Of a stretch of DNA of 64,000 nucleotides, positions 45,190-56,900 are shown in pieces. Made by a program: the position numbers and the translations under genes. The stretch spans positions 2,668,001 through 2,732,000 of the forward strand of contig NC_045141.1 of the NCBI RefSeq assembly GCF_008831285.2, written 5' to 3'. Numbering within the stretch: position 1 is the first letter of the stretch; each line of letters starts with the position of its first letter. This DNA is from Nymphaea colorata (Eukaryota > Streptophyta > Magnoliopsida > Nymphaeales > Nymphaeaceae). The notes beneath the pieces were generated by a model. It worked only from the letters and a program-made list of their open reading frames with translations, was not told the origin of the DNA and searched no databases.

Positions 45190-45452
45190 TGTTGACATAT
45201 GTTGTAGTTGGGTCACCTATCCGGGTCTGGATCCGGATTTGTATCTGGACTCGATCCAGTGTGTTACTATTATTGCCCTACTTAAGCTGTGTAAACCCTA
45301 ATTTCAGTGTGTGAATGATAATTAAAGAGAGAGAGTGTCTGGTGGCTAGTGGGCACCAATCCTCCTCACCCGTGGTTTTTTCCCTCTAGTTGAGGGGTTT
45401 TCCATGTTACATCTGTGTGTTCTTCTTTCTATTTGCTTTTACGGTTTCTACA
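45190..45452 (+). repeat. 5' LTR of sense family IV copia
   Basis: It carries CCGGGTCTGGATCCGGAT about 30 bases from its start. Unlike the 3' copy, it has an extra TGTGTGTTCTTCTTTC-like insertion near its end. Several substitutions against 49811-50060 show that the insertion is not recent. Confidence 0.9.
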
Positions 45453-45959
45453 TGGTATCAGAGTCCGTGCCTAGTTTGTGAAATTTTTTGCTGGCCGTGA
45501 AGTTCCGGCCCTGACCTTTCCTTCGCTTGACGCCCTTCATCATCCGCAGCTGGTCCTTCATAGTCCGACACTGTTCCGATATCCAGCGTCGCATAGCATT
45601 TACCATCGACCAGATCCCGCCGCTGCCCTTGTTCCGCCATCACCGCTGCCGCCGCTGCCACTGCCGCCGTCGCTGCCGCTGCCACCGCTGCCCTTGCTCC
45701 GCCGCCACCCTGTATTGCCCATCGTCCGCGTTGCCTCAGTCATCGTCAAGCTTCTGCCATCGCCTGAGCGCCGCCAGCTCTGCCGCTGCTCTCATCCTGT
45801 CTAGCGCCGCCCGTGTCGCCGTCCGCTATCGCCTAGCCTGTTTTCTTCTGCCATTGGTGCTTTTGGGCCGTGCTAGGGGACACCTGCCACTGCCCTGCTT
45901 GACGCATGGTTGTTCTTGTTTGCTTGTTGTTTCTTTCTCTGCAGTATTGATTCGTGATC

Positions 45960-48130
45960 ATGGCTGAATCATCCTCCTCCACTGTGAACACTAGTCAGAC
46001 TGAGGTTGGGGGTGTTAGAACTGAAAATATACCTGTTCAGGTCACCACTATTCGTCTTACCAAAGAAAACTACATGCAATGGTCCGCTGCTATGACCATG
46101 GGGACCGCAAGTCGAGGCAGAATTGCGTATATAAACAAGAGGAAAATTGAACCGAATGAGACGAATGTTGCTTGGGACACATGGTTTCTTGAGGACAACC
46201 AAGTTAAGACTTGGATTGTCAACTCTGTGTCACCCGAGATTCAACCCCTTATTCTGAGGACTGCGAGGGATATGTGGGTTATACTTGAGCAGATGTACAG
46301 CCAAAAGAAGAGAATTGTTTGGGTGTATCAGTTGATGAAGGATGTCTATTCTCTATGGCAAGGTGAACACTCTGTCGCAAATTTCTATGCTGCCTTGAAA
46401 TCTAAGTGGGAGGACCTTGACTACTAATCTGATGACACTTGGGATTGTCCCCAAGATTAGGTGCGTCATTTAACTAAAGAATGGGAGAATAGGGTATTCC
46501 TATTTCTAGCAGGGTTGAATGAGGACTTCGAAGGCATAAGGAGTCAAATCCTTAATTCTGACATACTACCTAGTATTGAAGAGGTTTACTCTCGGGTAGA
46601 GGCTGAAGAGCAACGACGCCTTATTATTATTGGAAAAAAGGGGAATCACATCTCATACAATGAGATGTCTGCCCTTGTTAGTCGTGGTCCTGTAGGAGCT
46701 GCCCGACCTCCTTGCAAGTGCACTCACTGCAAGAAGACTGGTCATACTATAGATTTTTGTTGGGACCTCTATCCAGAAAAGAAGAATAGTCGAGGGAAAC
46801 CTGTGGAAAGCTACTTCTGATGTTGCCAACTCTAGTGGAGAGAAAGCTTATATCTCTGCTGAACAAATTTGTGATCTTCGTGCTTATCTGAGTCTGATTG
46901 ATATTGGTTAGGCTGAAGCAACAGATGATGTAAAAGTCAACCATGCTCTTGCGGTTTCTGGAGAAAAAGGTAATTCTTATATGGGAGAATGGATTGTTGC
47001 CAGTGGTGCCACCCACCACATGACTGGCAATCCTAAGCTCTTCCATGAGTATAAGCTCTCATCAGGAAAGGAACGTGTTTCTCTTGCCAATGGTTCCTTT
47101 ACCTCTGTGGTGGGAAAATGGAGTTTTTCCTTGTTAAACAATTTTTTAGTGCATGGTGCCTTACATGTTCCTCATCTTCCCTTGAATCTTCTGTCTGTCA
47201 GCAAGATTACAAAGGAGTTGAAGTGCCTCATGTCATAGAGACCTTCATTCTTCATGTGGAGACTCAGTATGGTAGTTCTGTTAAGACCTTTCGGTCTGAT
47301 AATGCTCGTGACTCGTGAGTACGTATGTCAAGCTGTTGAAGATTTCTTTCGAAAAAAGAGGATTGTTCATGAGACGTCCTGCAGTTATACCCCTCCACAA
47401 AATGGAGTTGTTGAGAGGAAAAATCGTTAGTTACTCAATGTTACCAGGGCACTCTTGTTTCAAAGGAATCTTTCAAAAGAATATTGGGGTGATGCAGTTC
47501 TCACTAGTGCATATTTGATCAATCGTACGCCTAGTCATGTGCTAAATGGGCAGACTCCTCACTCTATGCTTCCAGAGAGTCATCCACCCTTTCTCCTTCT
47601 ACCTTGTGTCTTTGGGTGTGTTTGCTTTATTCATGATCACAGTCCTCATGGTAGGAAACTTGATCCGAGGTCAATTAAAGGTGTTTTTGTTGGATATCCT
47701 CCTACTCAAAAGAGGTATAAGTGTCTTGATGCTACCACTGGTCGAGTTTATGTTATCAAGGATGTCACATTTTTGGAACATGTCTCTTACTTTTGTGAGA
47801 ATACTCTTCAGGGGGAGAAGTCTATGTCAAGGGAAGAGTAATTTCCGAGTCAGGAAATTCAATTTACAAATTTTTTGGATTACAAGCAAGAAGAGAGTCC
47901 ACAAGCTGTTGAGGTGCTTGAACATGAGAGGAATGAAGAGTGTTCCACTGGGACGAAAGAGGAATGTAACCGTTTGTTTGGGTAGGTGTACTCTAGGCGA
48001 AGAGTCCGTACAAACAGGGTGACTGATGGTGAAAATTCTACTCCTAATCCCAATCCTACTTCTTCCCTGGATGACCCAAGTCGTGATCAAAAGAAACCTG
48101 TTGAGGAAGACATTCAAACATCAGACAAAA
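45960..48130 (+). pseudogene. Family IV copia gag, protease and integrase, defective
   Basis: Gag starts at ATG 45960 (MAESSSSTVNTSQ). A stop at 46425 and another near 46458 split it, and the zinc knuckle CTHCKKTGHTIDFC lies at about 46717-46758. Protease reads WIVASGATHHMTG at about 46990, with the catalytic Asp replaced by Ala. After LSVSKITKELKC (47213) the sequence jumps to EVPHVIETFILHVETQYG. The integrase zinc-binding region and the first catalytic Asp are thus deleted, relative to the antisense sister copy. Later parts read FRSDNAR and VERKNR with frameshifts (47300-47430) and continue to the linker near 48160. It is non-functional. Confidence 0.85.
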
Positions 48131-48205
48131 ACTGAAAATGAGGAGCTTCCCATTGCCCTGTGATAGGGTGTCAGGTCATGTACTCAACACTCTATTGGTA
48201 ACTTT

Positions 48206-49816
48206 GTGTCATATTCTAGACTGAGCACGAATTACAAATGTTTTGTATCTTCTTTTTCATTGGTTGTGATTCCCAGGATTGTTACAGAGGCTCAGAGTGA
48301 TCCCACGTGGACTCATGCTATGCAAGAAGAGATGGAAGCCTTGAGCAGAAATCGGACATGGGAAGCGGTAGAGATTCCTGAAGCGGCTCATCTGGTGGGA
48401 TCCAAGTGGGTCTACACCATTAAGTACAAACCAGATGGGAATGTTGAGAGGTACAAAGCTCGTCTGGTTGCCAAGGGGTTTAGTCAGAAATATGAGATTG
48501 ATTACTTGGAGACGTTTGCTCCTGTTGCGAAGATGAAGACTGTTAGAGTTATTATTTTTCTAGCAGTGTTGAAGGGGTGGAAGATGTGCCAACTTGATGT
48601 TAAGAATGCTTTTCTCAACGGAGAACTTGAAGAAGATGTGTATATGTGTATGCCCCCAGGATATGAAAAGCCAGGAAAATGCTGTAAATTGAAGAAGGCT
48701 TTGTATGGGCTCAAGCAATCTCCCCGAGCATGGTTTGAACGTCTTAGACTTGTGATGAGAAAACATGGCTACAATCAAGGAAACAGAGATCATACTCTAT
48801 TTGTAAAGAAGAAGGATGGTAAGGTTATTCTTTTGTTAGTCTATGTTGATGATATGATTGTTACAGGTGATGATGAAGATGAGATAACAAGATTAAAGGG
48901 TTTACTGGCTGCTGAATTTGATCTCAAGAACCTTGGCAAACTAAGATATTTTTTTGGTATTGAAATTGCTAGATCAGGTACGACTCTGGTGCTAAATCAA
49001 AGAAAGTATACTTTGGATTTATTAAAGGAGACAGGAAAACTAGGGTGTAGACCGGTTTCTACTCCTTTGGATGTTAGACACAAACTCAATATTAAGGATG
49101 GAGAACCTCTTTGTGAAGAAGCTAACGGGAGGTATCAACGTCTGGTTGGAAGATTGATCTACCTCACTCTGACTAGACTTGATATCACATTTGCCGTAAA
49201 CGTGATGAGTCAGTTCATGCATGCGCCTACAGATACTCACTTGAATGCTGTCGACAGAATCTTGTGTTACTTGAAGAGGAATCCTGACAAGCGGCTTCTA
49301 TATGTGAAACAAGGGCCTATTGAGATTGAAGGGTATTCAGATGCAGACTGGGCAGGCTGTGTTGATACTAGAAGATCTACTTCATGGTACTGCGTTTACT
49401 TAGGGGGAAATCTTGTTGTGTGGAGAAGCAAGAGACAAGATGTTTGTTCCCGCTCAAGTGCAGAGGCTGAATATAGGGCTGTTTCTACTGGAGTGTCAGA
49501 ATTACTGTGGCTGAGAGTATTACTGACTGATATTGGGATAGAGATTGAAGGACCTATGAAGATGTGCTGTGATAACAAGTCCGCAATCAATCTGGCCAAT
49601 AACTCTGTGTTACATGACCGAACAAAGCATGTTGAGATTGACCGTCACTTCATCCGAGAGAGAATTGATGCCCGAGAGTTGATTCTACCATATATGAAAT
49701 CTGAAGACCAAACTGCTGATATTCTGACTAAACCCTTACCTGTGACTCCATTTGAGAGAAATGTATCCAAGTTGGGCATGTTTGTTATGTATGCCCAACT
49801 TGAGGGGGAGTGTTAA
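48206..49816 (+). CDS. Family IV copia RT-RNase H region, open 536 codons
   Basis: This is a long open frame without disruption. RT starts with HAMQEEMEALSRNRTWE and KWVYTIKYKPDGNVERYKA, and its active site is LLLVYVDDMIVTG. RNase H has GYSDADWAGC and ends HERTKH-like (DRTKHVEIDRHF) to LEGEC, with the stop inside the 3' LTR. Upstream pol is broken, so the first Met is only the formal start and no protein is expected from this copy on its own. Its openness shows less decay than in gag and integrase. Confidence 0.85.
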   Translation: MSYSRLSTNYKCFVSSFSLVVIPRIVTEAQSDPTWTHAMQEEMEALSRNRTWEAVEIPEAAHLVGSKWVYTIKYKPDGNVERYKARLVAKGFSQKYEIDYLETFAPVAKMKTVRVIIFLAVLKGWKMCQLDVKNAFLNGELEEDVYMCMPPGYEKPGKCCKLKKALYGLKQSPRAWFERLRLVMRKHGYNQGNRDHTLFVKKKDGKVILLLVYVDDMIVTGDDEDEITRLKGLLAAEFDLKNLGKLRYFFGIEIARSGTTLVLNQRKYTLDLLKETGKLGCRPVSTPLDVRHKLNIKDGEPLCEEANGRYQRLVGRLIYLTLTRLDITFAVNVMSQFMHAPTDTHLNAVDRILCYLKRNPDKRLLYVKQGPIEIEGYSDADWAGCVDTRRSTSWYCVYLGGNLVVWRSKRQDVCSRSSAEAEYRAVSTGVSELLWLRVLLTDIGIEIEGPMKMCCDNKSAINLANNSVLHDRTKHVEIDRHFIRERIDARELILPYMKSEDQTADILTKPLPVTPFERNVSKLGMFVMYAQLEGEC

Positions 49817-50060
49817 TATATGTTGTAGTTGGGTCACCTATCCGGGTTTGGATCCGGATCTGTATCTGAACCCGATCCAGTGTGTTACTATTATGGCCCT
49901 ACTTAAGCTGTGTGAACCCTAATTTCGGTGTGAATGATAATTAAAGAGAGAGAGTGTCTGGCGGCTAGTGGGCACCAGTCCTCCTCACCCGTGGTTTTTT
50001 CCCTCTAGTTGAGGGGTTTTTCCACGTTACATCTTTCTATTTGCTTTTACTGTTTCAACA
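49811..50060 (+). repeat. 3' LTR of sense family IV copia
   Basis: It begins TGTTAATATATG directly after the polypurine tract and ends TTTCAACA. It contains the GGGTTTGGATCCGGATCTG block. It is 13 bases shorter than the 5' LTR. Confidence 0.9.
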
Positions 50061-50860
50061 ATTTTCATAGGAAGTAACATGGACCCTTCAAGATATCGAC
50101 TCAGGTGTAGGGGTGGCAATGGACAACTTGCTTTTTTTTTTTTGTCAAATCCTTGTTAGAATCATAGCTTATTGATTGTTAATTATCATTTTGTTGTTTG
50201 GGGAAAATACATATACTACCTCACCTCTTGTGTCTCATATGAAAGGAACTGACCTCTGGCTTATTAAGCAGTCTGAAGTTGCAACATTTAGTCCTGTAGT
50301 CTGTGGGGTACAGGTATATATTTGCTGTTGTCATGTATGTTAAGTTCAGGAAAATCAGCTGCTACAATTTGTTCCATCAGAAAAGTTATGCAAAAGAAAA
50401 CAAGAGGCACACAAGTCACAAGGGTCAATACAAGGGGTGTGACCTAATTTCGTTCAATTATGTGTTAGAAATAATAATGCCCCCGAATCATATATAAACA
50501 TTATTGTAACCATATTCGTAAAAGGAATACACTAATACATATCACATTCAGATTCGGGTTAGAAGTGAATCAAGATCCAATTTGTCTTAACATTTTCTTT
50601 CAAGTTTCAAGTTGTATAGGTTTTTGAACCAGAGACTACTTGCCACCTAAATACTAAAAATTGTGCTTTGCTAATCCTTCTTTGAATAGACTGGCTACTT
50701 GAGGCTCACAACCTCCTTATCTTTCTATCTAGTGAAATTTTGATATATCTTATTCTTTGGTTTCTGCATGATCAAATTTCAATATTCGCCACAAAGGCAC
50801 AAAGTCTTCCACAAAAGGGAATAAGTTGAGAAGAAGATGAGACATCAAGTTTTGGCTATT
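50061..50860. other. Intron sequence with a dispersed repeat
   Basis: About 50070-50215 repeats the sequence at 12262-12470 (GTAACATGGA, CTTCAA, GGTGTAG-type words, a T-run, then CTTGTTAGAATCATAGCTTATTGATTGTTAATT). Nothing else was recognised. Confidence 0.4.
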
Positions 50861-51300
50861 ATAATTGAAAAAGCCTTGATCTTCTAATAACAAAGAATTA
50901 TTGTTACAATAATGGACTAAAATACCCATACATACAAGTCAATATTACTAATGTAACCAACATGACCAAATCCACGTGCTACATTGCCTTAATATCCTCC
51001 CTCGCTGTGCTTGGTTTTGGACCACGAACAACTTTCTCTTTAAGAAGCGAAGCCTTTGTTGTCTAAGACCTTTGGTCAAAACGTCAGCTACTTGATATTT
51101 AATGAAAAGTGGCTCAATTCTCTACTCTCAACCTTCTATCTCATGAAATATTGGTCTATAAGATGTGTTTGTTCTGACTATGATAAATTGGGTAGAAAGA
51201 TATATTCACTGCATATTGATTGTCATATAACTATGTAGTTCAAATCTACTAACCTAATTATTCAACTAACAAATAGCGAACCCATGTTGCTCAAAAATGT
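50860..51300 (-). pseudogene. Copia 3' end relic
   Basis: On the minus strand, a decayed RNase H tail reads FHEIEG ... HFSLNIK, then LTKVLDNKGFAS (about 51040-51080, like the VADVLTKGL tail of copia polyproteins). A purine tract (GAGGGAGGAT, about 50994-51003) follows, then AT-rich sequence that may be a partial LTR. No second LTR or duplication was found. It is not one of families I-IV by sequence. Confidence 0.45.
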
Positions 51301-51309
51301 CAGCAACCA

Positions 51310-52003
51310 TGGATGTCAGGACCCAAGTTTTGGACACCCTTTTTTTTTGACATGGTGGAAATAAACATTTAACCATTAAAACAAAACCAAAACTTGAGTA
51401 GTGACAAGTACACAACGACCCAAAAGTTGTTGGGACAATTGTTTAAAGAACTCCTTTAGGGCCCATACAGCAAACACTTAGACTCCATCGGCAAAACATT
51501 TACAAAATCCCAAACCCAACTCAATGCTAGATCCCTAATGCTAGTCCATCCTAACAACTAAGGAAGTCTTTTCAAGAGCCAACAATCCATCAAGAATTAC
51601 CTGTATAGGCATAAGGGAGGGGGTCAGGTGTCTTTTCGTGTGGCAATATCCAATGATGGGTATAACATGGTTCAGCAAAGTAGATGTACAAATATGTGAA
51701 CCAAATTTATATGCAACTCATGGTTTCTGCCCATGAGCTGCATGTTTCATGCCACATCCTGGAGGTATAACAATATAACTTACTAGCTCAAATGAAGTAT
51801 ACAAGACCCATCATGGGTTACAAAGTCATACTGACAATCCAAATGGCAACTACCCATGCTCATCATGCTGAGCATGAAGAGGAAACTCTGTCGGCACAAT
51901 ACACATGCATAACATAACTTCATCAGGCAATCCACATAGATCGAAGGTAGCCTATTGATATCCCAGATCACCATTCCACCAGCGGGGTCACACTATTAGA
52001 ACC
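51310..52003. repeat. Relic of a long LTR, left half
   Basis: It begins TGTCAGGACCCAAGTTTTGGACACCC followed by a T-run, parallel to the start of the solo LTR at 17520 (TGTCACACCCCGACC, TTTTGACACCC, T-run). The rest is diverged. The hAT element at 52012 splits it. The sequence on the other side (63739 onward) contains CTATGAATCTGCGATTAAGG and GTTCCCACTGCACTTTTAAG-like words compatible with the same LTR type. Assignment to the same superfamily is tentative. Confidence 0.4.
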
Positions 52004-52485
52004 ACCCAAAGCAGTGTTGTACGTATCGTTCATATAACACGATACAATACACCCCTGTATCATAAATAGGGGGTGTATCATACCTGTGTTGCACGTATCG
52101 TGTGATACAGGCCCCATGTCGTACGATACAGTGCAATACGCACTGTATCATACAATACGGGCTAATTTCGAAAAAAGGGGGCCCGAACCTCTCTTTTTCC
52201 AGTTGTCTATATGAAAACCTGCCCCTTCTTCATTTCTAACCTAGAGATTGTGCCGCCTTGGAGGGAAACCATCGATTAAACCGTGGATTTTGTGTGTGGG
52301 TGGCTGATTCCCATTGGGAGGAAAGGGTTTTTTTTTTATTTCTTTTCCGTAAGGTATGAAATCTCTTGTTTTTACCATATATTCATATATTTTTACCATA
52401 TATTGAAAGATTTCGATTGTTTTTCGTTAAGTTTACGGTAGGTTTTCTTTTTTTTGTGAAGATATGACATCGTCTTATCCCACAT

Positions 52486-52737
52486 GGCAATGGCGAAAGG
52501 GTGAAGGAGAATGACTGGTTAAAAATCAAATGTAGCTTTTGTGGGAATACATTTTCAGGAGAGATTATTAGAATGAAACACCATTTGGCTGGGACATCCA
52601 AAGATGTAGCTCCATGCGTTAGAAAACCAAGCAAACCTTTGCCTTCATTTGTGCGTCAGCGATGTTTAGATATGCTTAATGTTTTACGTCAAAAAAATGT
52701 ACAAAAACAAATGGAAGAGACAGATGAATTGCTATAA
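52486..52737 (+). pseudogene. hAT transposase N-terminus: BED zinc finger
   Basis: The frame reads ENDWLKIKCSFCGNTFSG, then RMKHHLAGTSKDVAPC. This is a BED-type finger, C-x2-C with H-x4-H-like spacing closed by KHHLAGT, as in plant hAT transposases. It binds the subterminal repeats in active elements. A one-base shift separates the upstream ATG (52464) from this frame, and stops follow at 52735. A copia is inserted 40 bases later, within the region linking the finger to the core. Confidence 0.75.
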
Positions 52738-52777
52738 TGAGCCTTGGAAAGATGAAGAAGAAGAAGCTTATCAAAAT

Positions 52778-52932
52778 TGTTGAATAACATTTGTAATAAG
52801 TGGTCTTTTGAATATTTAAAAGTTGTATTAACAGCTTTTCCATTCTTGGACTGATTGTGTAATTTCCTCCTTTTACCCTAATTCTCATTTAACGTGAGAA
52901 GGGTGCAGCTTAATGGAATAGTTTGTGTAGTG

Positions 52933-52984
<52 letters not shown>

Positions 52985-53006
52985 TCTTCTCATCTCTCTT
53001 ATAACA
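52778..53006 (+). repeat. 5' LTR of deleted family III copia
   Basis: It is similar to 60236-60447, but with a longer (TC)n run (52937-52982). Relative to the 3' LTR it lacks ATTAATAGTTGTTCC-like bases. A few substitutions place insertion earlier than that of 25495-30909. Confidence 0.9.
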
Positions 53007-53509
53007 TGGTATCAAAGCGGGCGACGTGACCACCGGCGACTGTCCAACTTCTTGCGCTCTTCTCCGGCGATCTCTCTTCCTTCTCTTATCCTTTCCCTCT
53101 TTGTCTTCAACCTGTTCTGGTCGGCAACATCAGCAAGGAGTCTGTCCACGCACAGAAATATGCGTGAATAGACTCCAACCGTGGATATCAACAAAAAATG
53201 AATAAAAATAAAAAATCGCGCAGCTGTCTGGGAGTCTGCATCGTTTAATATCTTTTGGAGTCTGCTTCGTTTAATATCTTTTGGACGGACATAAGATGGT
53301 GGATCAGCCAAATGAAGGACTTCTGGTTGAGGAGTCATGGATGTTGATGCAGAAGTCTTGGTCGGTGGTGGACAGCAATCTGCTGTGTGGGAAGAAGTGC
53401 TGCGCATCTACACGTGAGTAAGATTTTATCTTGGTAGTCGTGGTGTGGCTGTCATCCGGCAGACAACAATCTGTTGTGTTTTTGGTAGTCGTTGTGTGAC
53501 TGTTATCTT

Positions 53510-53916
53510 TGTGAAAAGTGACTATAACAGTCACAAAGAATACATACAATACCAAAAAGGCACTAAGGCCAAGTGAAGAAGAGTAATACTCATTCAATAA
53601 ACAATATAAAGGCTGTAAAACACAGCTTCTCCTTTACAAAGACTGTTACAAGGATATTTATAAGAGAGAATAAGAAGAGATGAGCTAAACTAGCCGTTGG
53701 GCTAGTTCCAACAGCTCTTAATAGAGCTGTTGGAACTGCCAACGGCTAGTTTGGCAGAAATAATAAAAAAATAAAAAAATAAAAAATAAAAAATAAAGAG
53801 AAAAGAAAGAAATAAACTAAATCCTAAACTAATTCCTAACTAATCCTAAACTAGCTCTTAACTAAGATAATACCTAATTAAGAGATAACAACAATAAGAA
53901 ATCATATTTCTTAACA
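53510..53916 (-). repeat. 3' LTR of intact family II copia
   Basis: It reads TGTTAAGAAATATG to CTTTTCACA on minus. It contains a strong hairpin at about 53689-53754, with arms built of AACTAGCCGTTGG and AGTTCCAACAGCTC and their complements. Confidence 0.95.
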
Positions 53917-53929
53917 CCCCCCCTTAAAC

Positions 53930-56900
53930 TTACGGTGCTATCACCGAAAGTTTATCTAAAAGAAAGTTGAATCTGGGAGAACATAGAGGCTTTGTGAAGA
54001 AATCAGCCAGCTGGAACTCGGAGGAGACATATGGAAGTTTGATAGTCTTCTTCAAAAATTCTTCACGAACATAGTGACAGTCCATTTCTATATGCTTTGT
54101 TCGTTCATGGAATGTTTGATTCTTGGCAATGTAGATAGAACTCTTGTTGTCGCAGCATAAATCAGTGGGTTCTTCTATCTTTATTCCCATATCAAGGAGC
54201 ATTTGGCGAAGCCAGACAATTTCCATAGTTGTAGAAGCCATGGCTCGATATTCAGCTTCAGTAGAGGATAGTGAGACTTTCTGTTGCTTTTTGCATTTCC
54301 ATGAGATGAGTGATTCTCCTAGAAAAACACAAAATCCAGTAGTTGAGTGTCTATCATTAGGATCTCCTCCCCAATCAGCATCAGTATAAGCAATCAAGTT
54401 CAAGGAGGAAGAGGAAGACATAAATACTCCCTTGTTTATTGTTCCCTTAATATATCTGATGATACGAAGAACAGCTCCCATATGAACGGTTGATGGAGCA
54501 TGTTGAAATTGACTCACAGTATGAACTGCATGAGCAATGTCAGGCCGAGTGATGCTAAGGTACATCAAGGATCCCACAAGTTGTCGGTAAGGAGTGGGAT
54601 TGGCAAGTGGAACTCCATCATCAATCTTCATCTTGCTTCCTACTGCTTCAGGAGTTTCTGTGACCTTATCATCTGTTATGCCTGATTTAGCAATGATCTC
54701 TGCAGCAAACTTAGTTTGTGACAAAAAATATCCTCTAGTAGAGTATGCAACCTCAATACCCAAGAAGTACGTTAGAAAACCTAAATCTTTCATTTCAAAA
54801 GTTTCTTGTAGTAATTTCTTACATTCTTTAATACCTTCCTTATCACTACCTGTAATGATCATATCATCAACATACAGTAGAAGAATTATGATACCTGCAG
54901 TAGTATACTTAACAAACAAGGCAGTGTCAGTTAAGCAAGAATGAAACCCATAATCAGAAATAACAGAATTAAAACGGTCAAACCAAGCTTTAGGAGCTTG
55001 TTTGAGGCCATAAAGAGCCTTCTTAAGTCTAAGAACTTTCCTTTGAGGAACAGACAACCCTGGTGGTACTTCCATATAAACCTCTTCCATAAGATCCCCA
55101 TTTAAAAAGGCATTTTTAACATCCATTTGATAGATATTCCAGTTTTTAACAGATGCTAAAGCAATAAGGGTCCTAACAGTAGTCATTCTAGCTACAGGGG
55201 CAAATGTTTCCTCATAGTCAATACCATATTCTTGAGTGTAACCTTTGGCAACAAGCCTTGCTTTATACCTTTCTAGGGATCCATCACTTTTAGTTTTCAC
55301 CTTGTATACCCACTTGCATCCAATAGTCTTTTTCCCTATAGGTAAATCTTGTATTTCCCAAGTTTGGGCTTTTCTCAAGGCATCCAATTCTTCTAACATG
55401 GCATTCTTCCACTCAATATATTTGGATGCTTCATTAAAAGTAGAAGGTTCAAAGTGAGAGTGAATGGCATTAATTCTAGCTCTATGAGATGGAGTAAAAG
55501 TTTCATAAGACACAAACCTATTGGGTTGTCTTACATTTCTAGTGGATCTCCTAAGGTTTTCTCCACTTTGAGTTGGTTGGAGATCAATGGTCTCATGATG
55601 TTCTTCTTCACCAACTTCTTGTTGCCGGTTTCTTCTATGATAAGTGATTATATCCTTGGCCATTCTACTATCATTACCACCAGTGTTGCTATCATCACCA
55701 TCATGCATTTCATCATCACATTGAGAAAGGAACTTAAATAAAAAGGAATAATCATTATTGTGTTGTGACTCCCCACAATTTTTAAAACCACTTTCATCTT
55801 CACAAAACCTTACATTCCTTGAGACAATGATCTTGTCTTTAATTGAGTCATAACATTTGTAGCCTTTTTGGGTTTCAGAATAACCAATAAAAGCACATTC
55901 AATAACTTTTGAACTTAGCTTATCAGCCTTGTCATTAAGAACAAAACATTTGCATCCAAAAATACGAAGTCTATTGAAATCGGGTTCATACTTGAATAAT
56001 TTTTCAAACGGAGTGGTATTATGTAAAACTTTTGAAGGCATTCTGTTTATAAGATAAACAGAGGCAAGTGCGGTTTCAGCCCAAAAGTTTTTAGGCACAT
56101 TTTTGGAAATAAGAAGGGTTCTTGTTGTTTCAATTATGTGCCTATGTTTTCTTTCTGAAAGTCCATTTTGTTGAGGTGTTCTTGGACAAGATTTTTGGTG
56201 GACTATCCCATAGTTTTTCAAATATCTTTCGAACTCATTTGAAATGTATTCACCTCCGGAATCAGTCCTTAAAATTTTTAATTTAGCATTGAATTGTGTT
56301 TGTACTAACATGTGAAAATTTTTGAATATCTCAAAAACTTCGGATTTATGTTTTAGGAAATATATCCAACAATACCTAGTGAAGTCATCAACAAAGATCA
56401 CATAATATGATAGCCCTCCTTTTGACATGATAGGAGAGGGTCCCCATACATCGGAATGAACAAGCTCAAAAGGCAAAGAAGAGAAGAAGTTCCTTTCTCC
56501 AAAAGATAAAGATTTCATTTTTCCATGTATACAATCATTACATTTAAAATTTTCAATACAAATATTCTTGGTAGGGTTCATCATAGACAATTTTCTAACA
56601 TTTGGATGACCTAATCTTTGGTGCCAAACATTGATGTCCACATTTTCAACATAGTGACAAAACTTTTCTTTGGGGATGCATAAATTGTCCATGTAGTAAA
56701 GGTCCCCTTTTCTAAAACCTTCCCCAATCAATCTCCCGGTTTGGTGATCCTGCACCAAACATTTATTTGATGAGAAAACAACATCAAATCCAAGATCTGA
56801 GATTTGTGACACAGAAAGTAAGTTAAGATTAAGTTTAGGAACATAACTAACTTTTGGAACAAAAAATTTTTGTTTTCCAAATTCTTTTTCAAAATTCCCA

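Larger units (their letters stand above)
45190..50060 (+). mobile_element. Family IV copia, sense, defective
   Basis: LTRs lie at 45190-45452 and 49811-50060. They start TGTTGACATATG and TGTTAATATATG and end TTTCTACA and TTTCAACA. The flanks are AGTTT (45185-45189) and ATTTT (50061-50065), one mismatch from a perfect 5-bp duplication. The primer site TGGTATCAGAG follows at 45453, and the polypurine tract TTGAGGGGGAG precedes 49811. It belongs to the same family as the antisense element at 30911-36083 (same gag start, same LEGEC end) but is older and has lost part of integrase. Confidence 0.92.
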
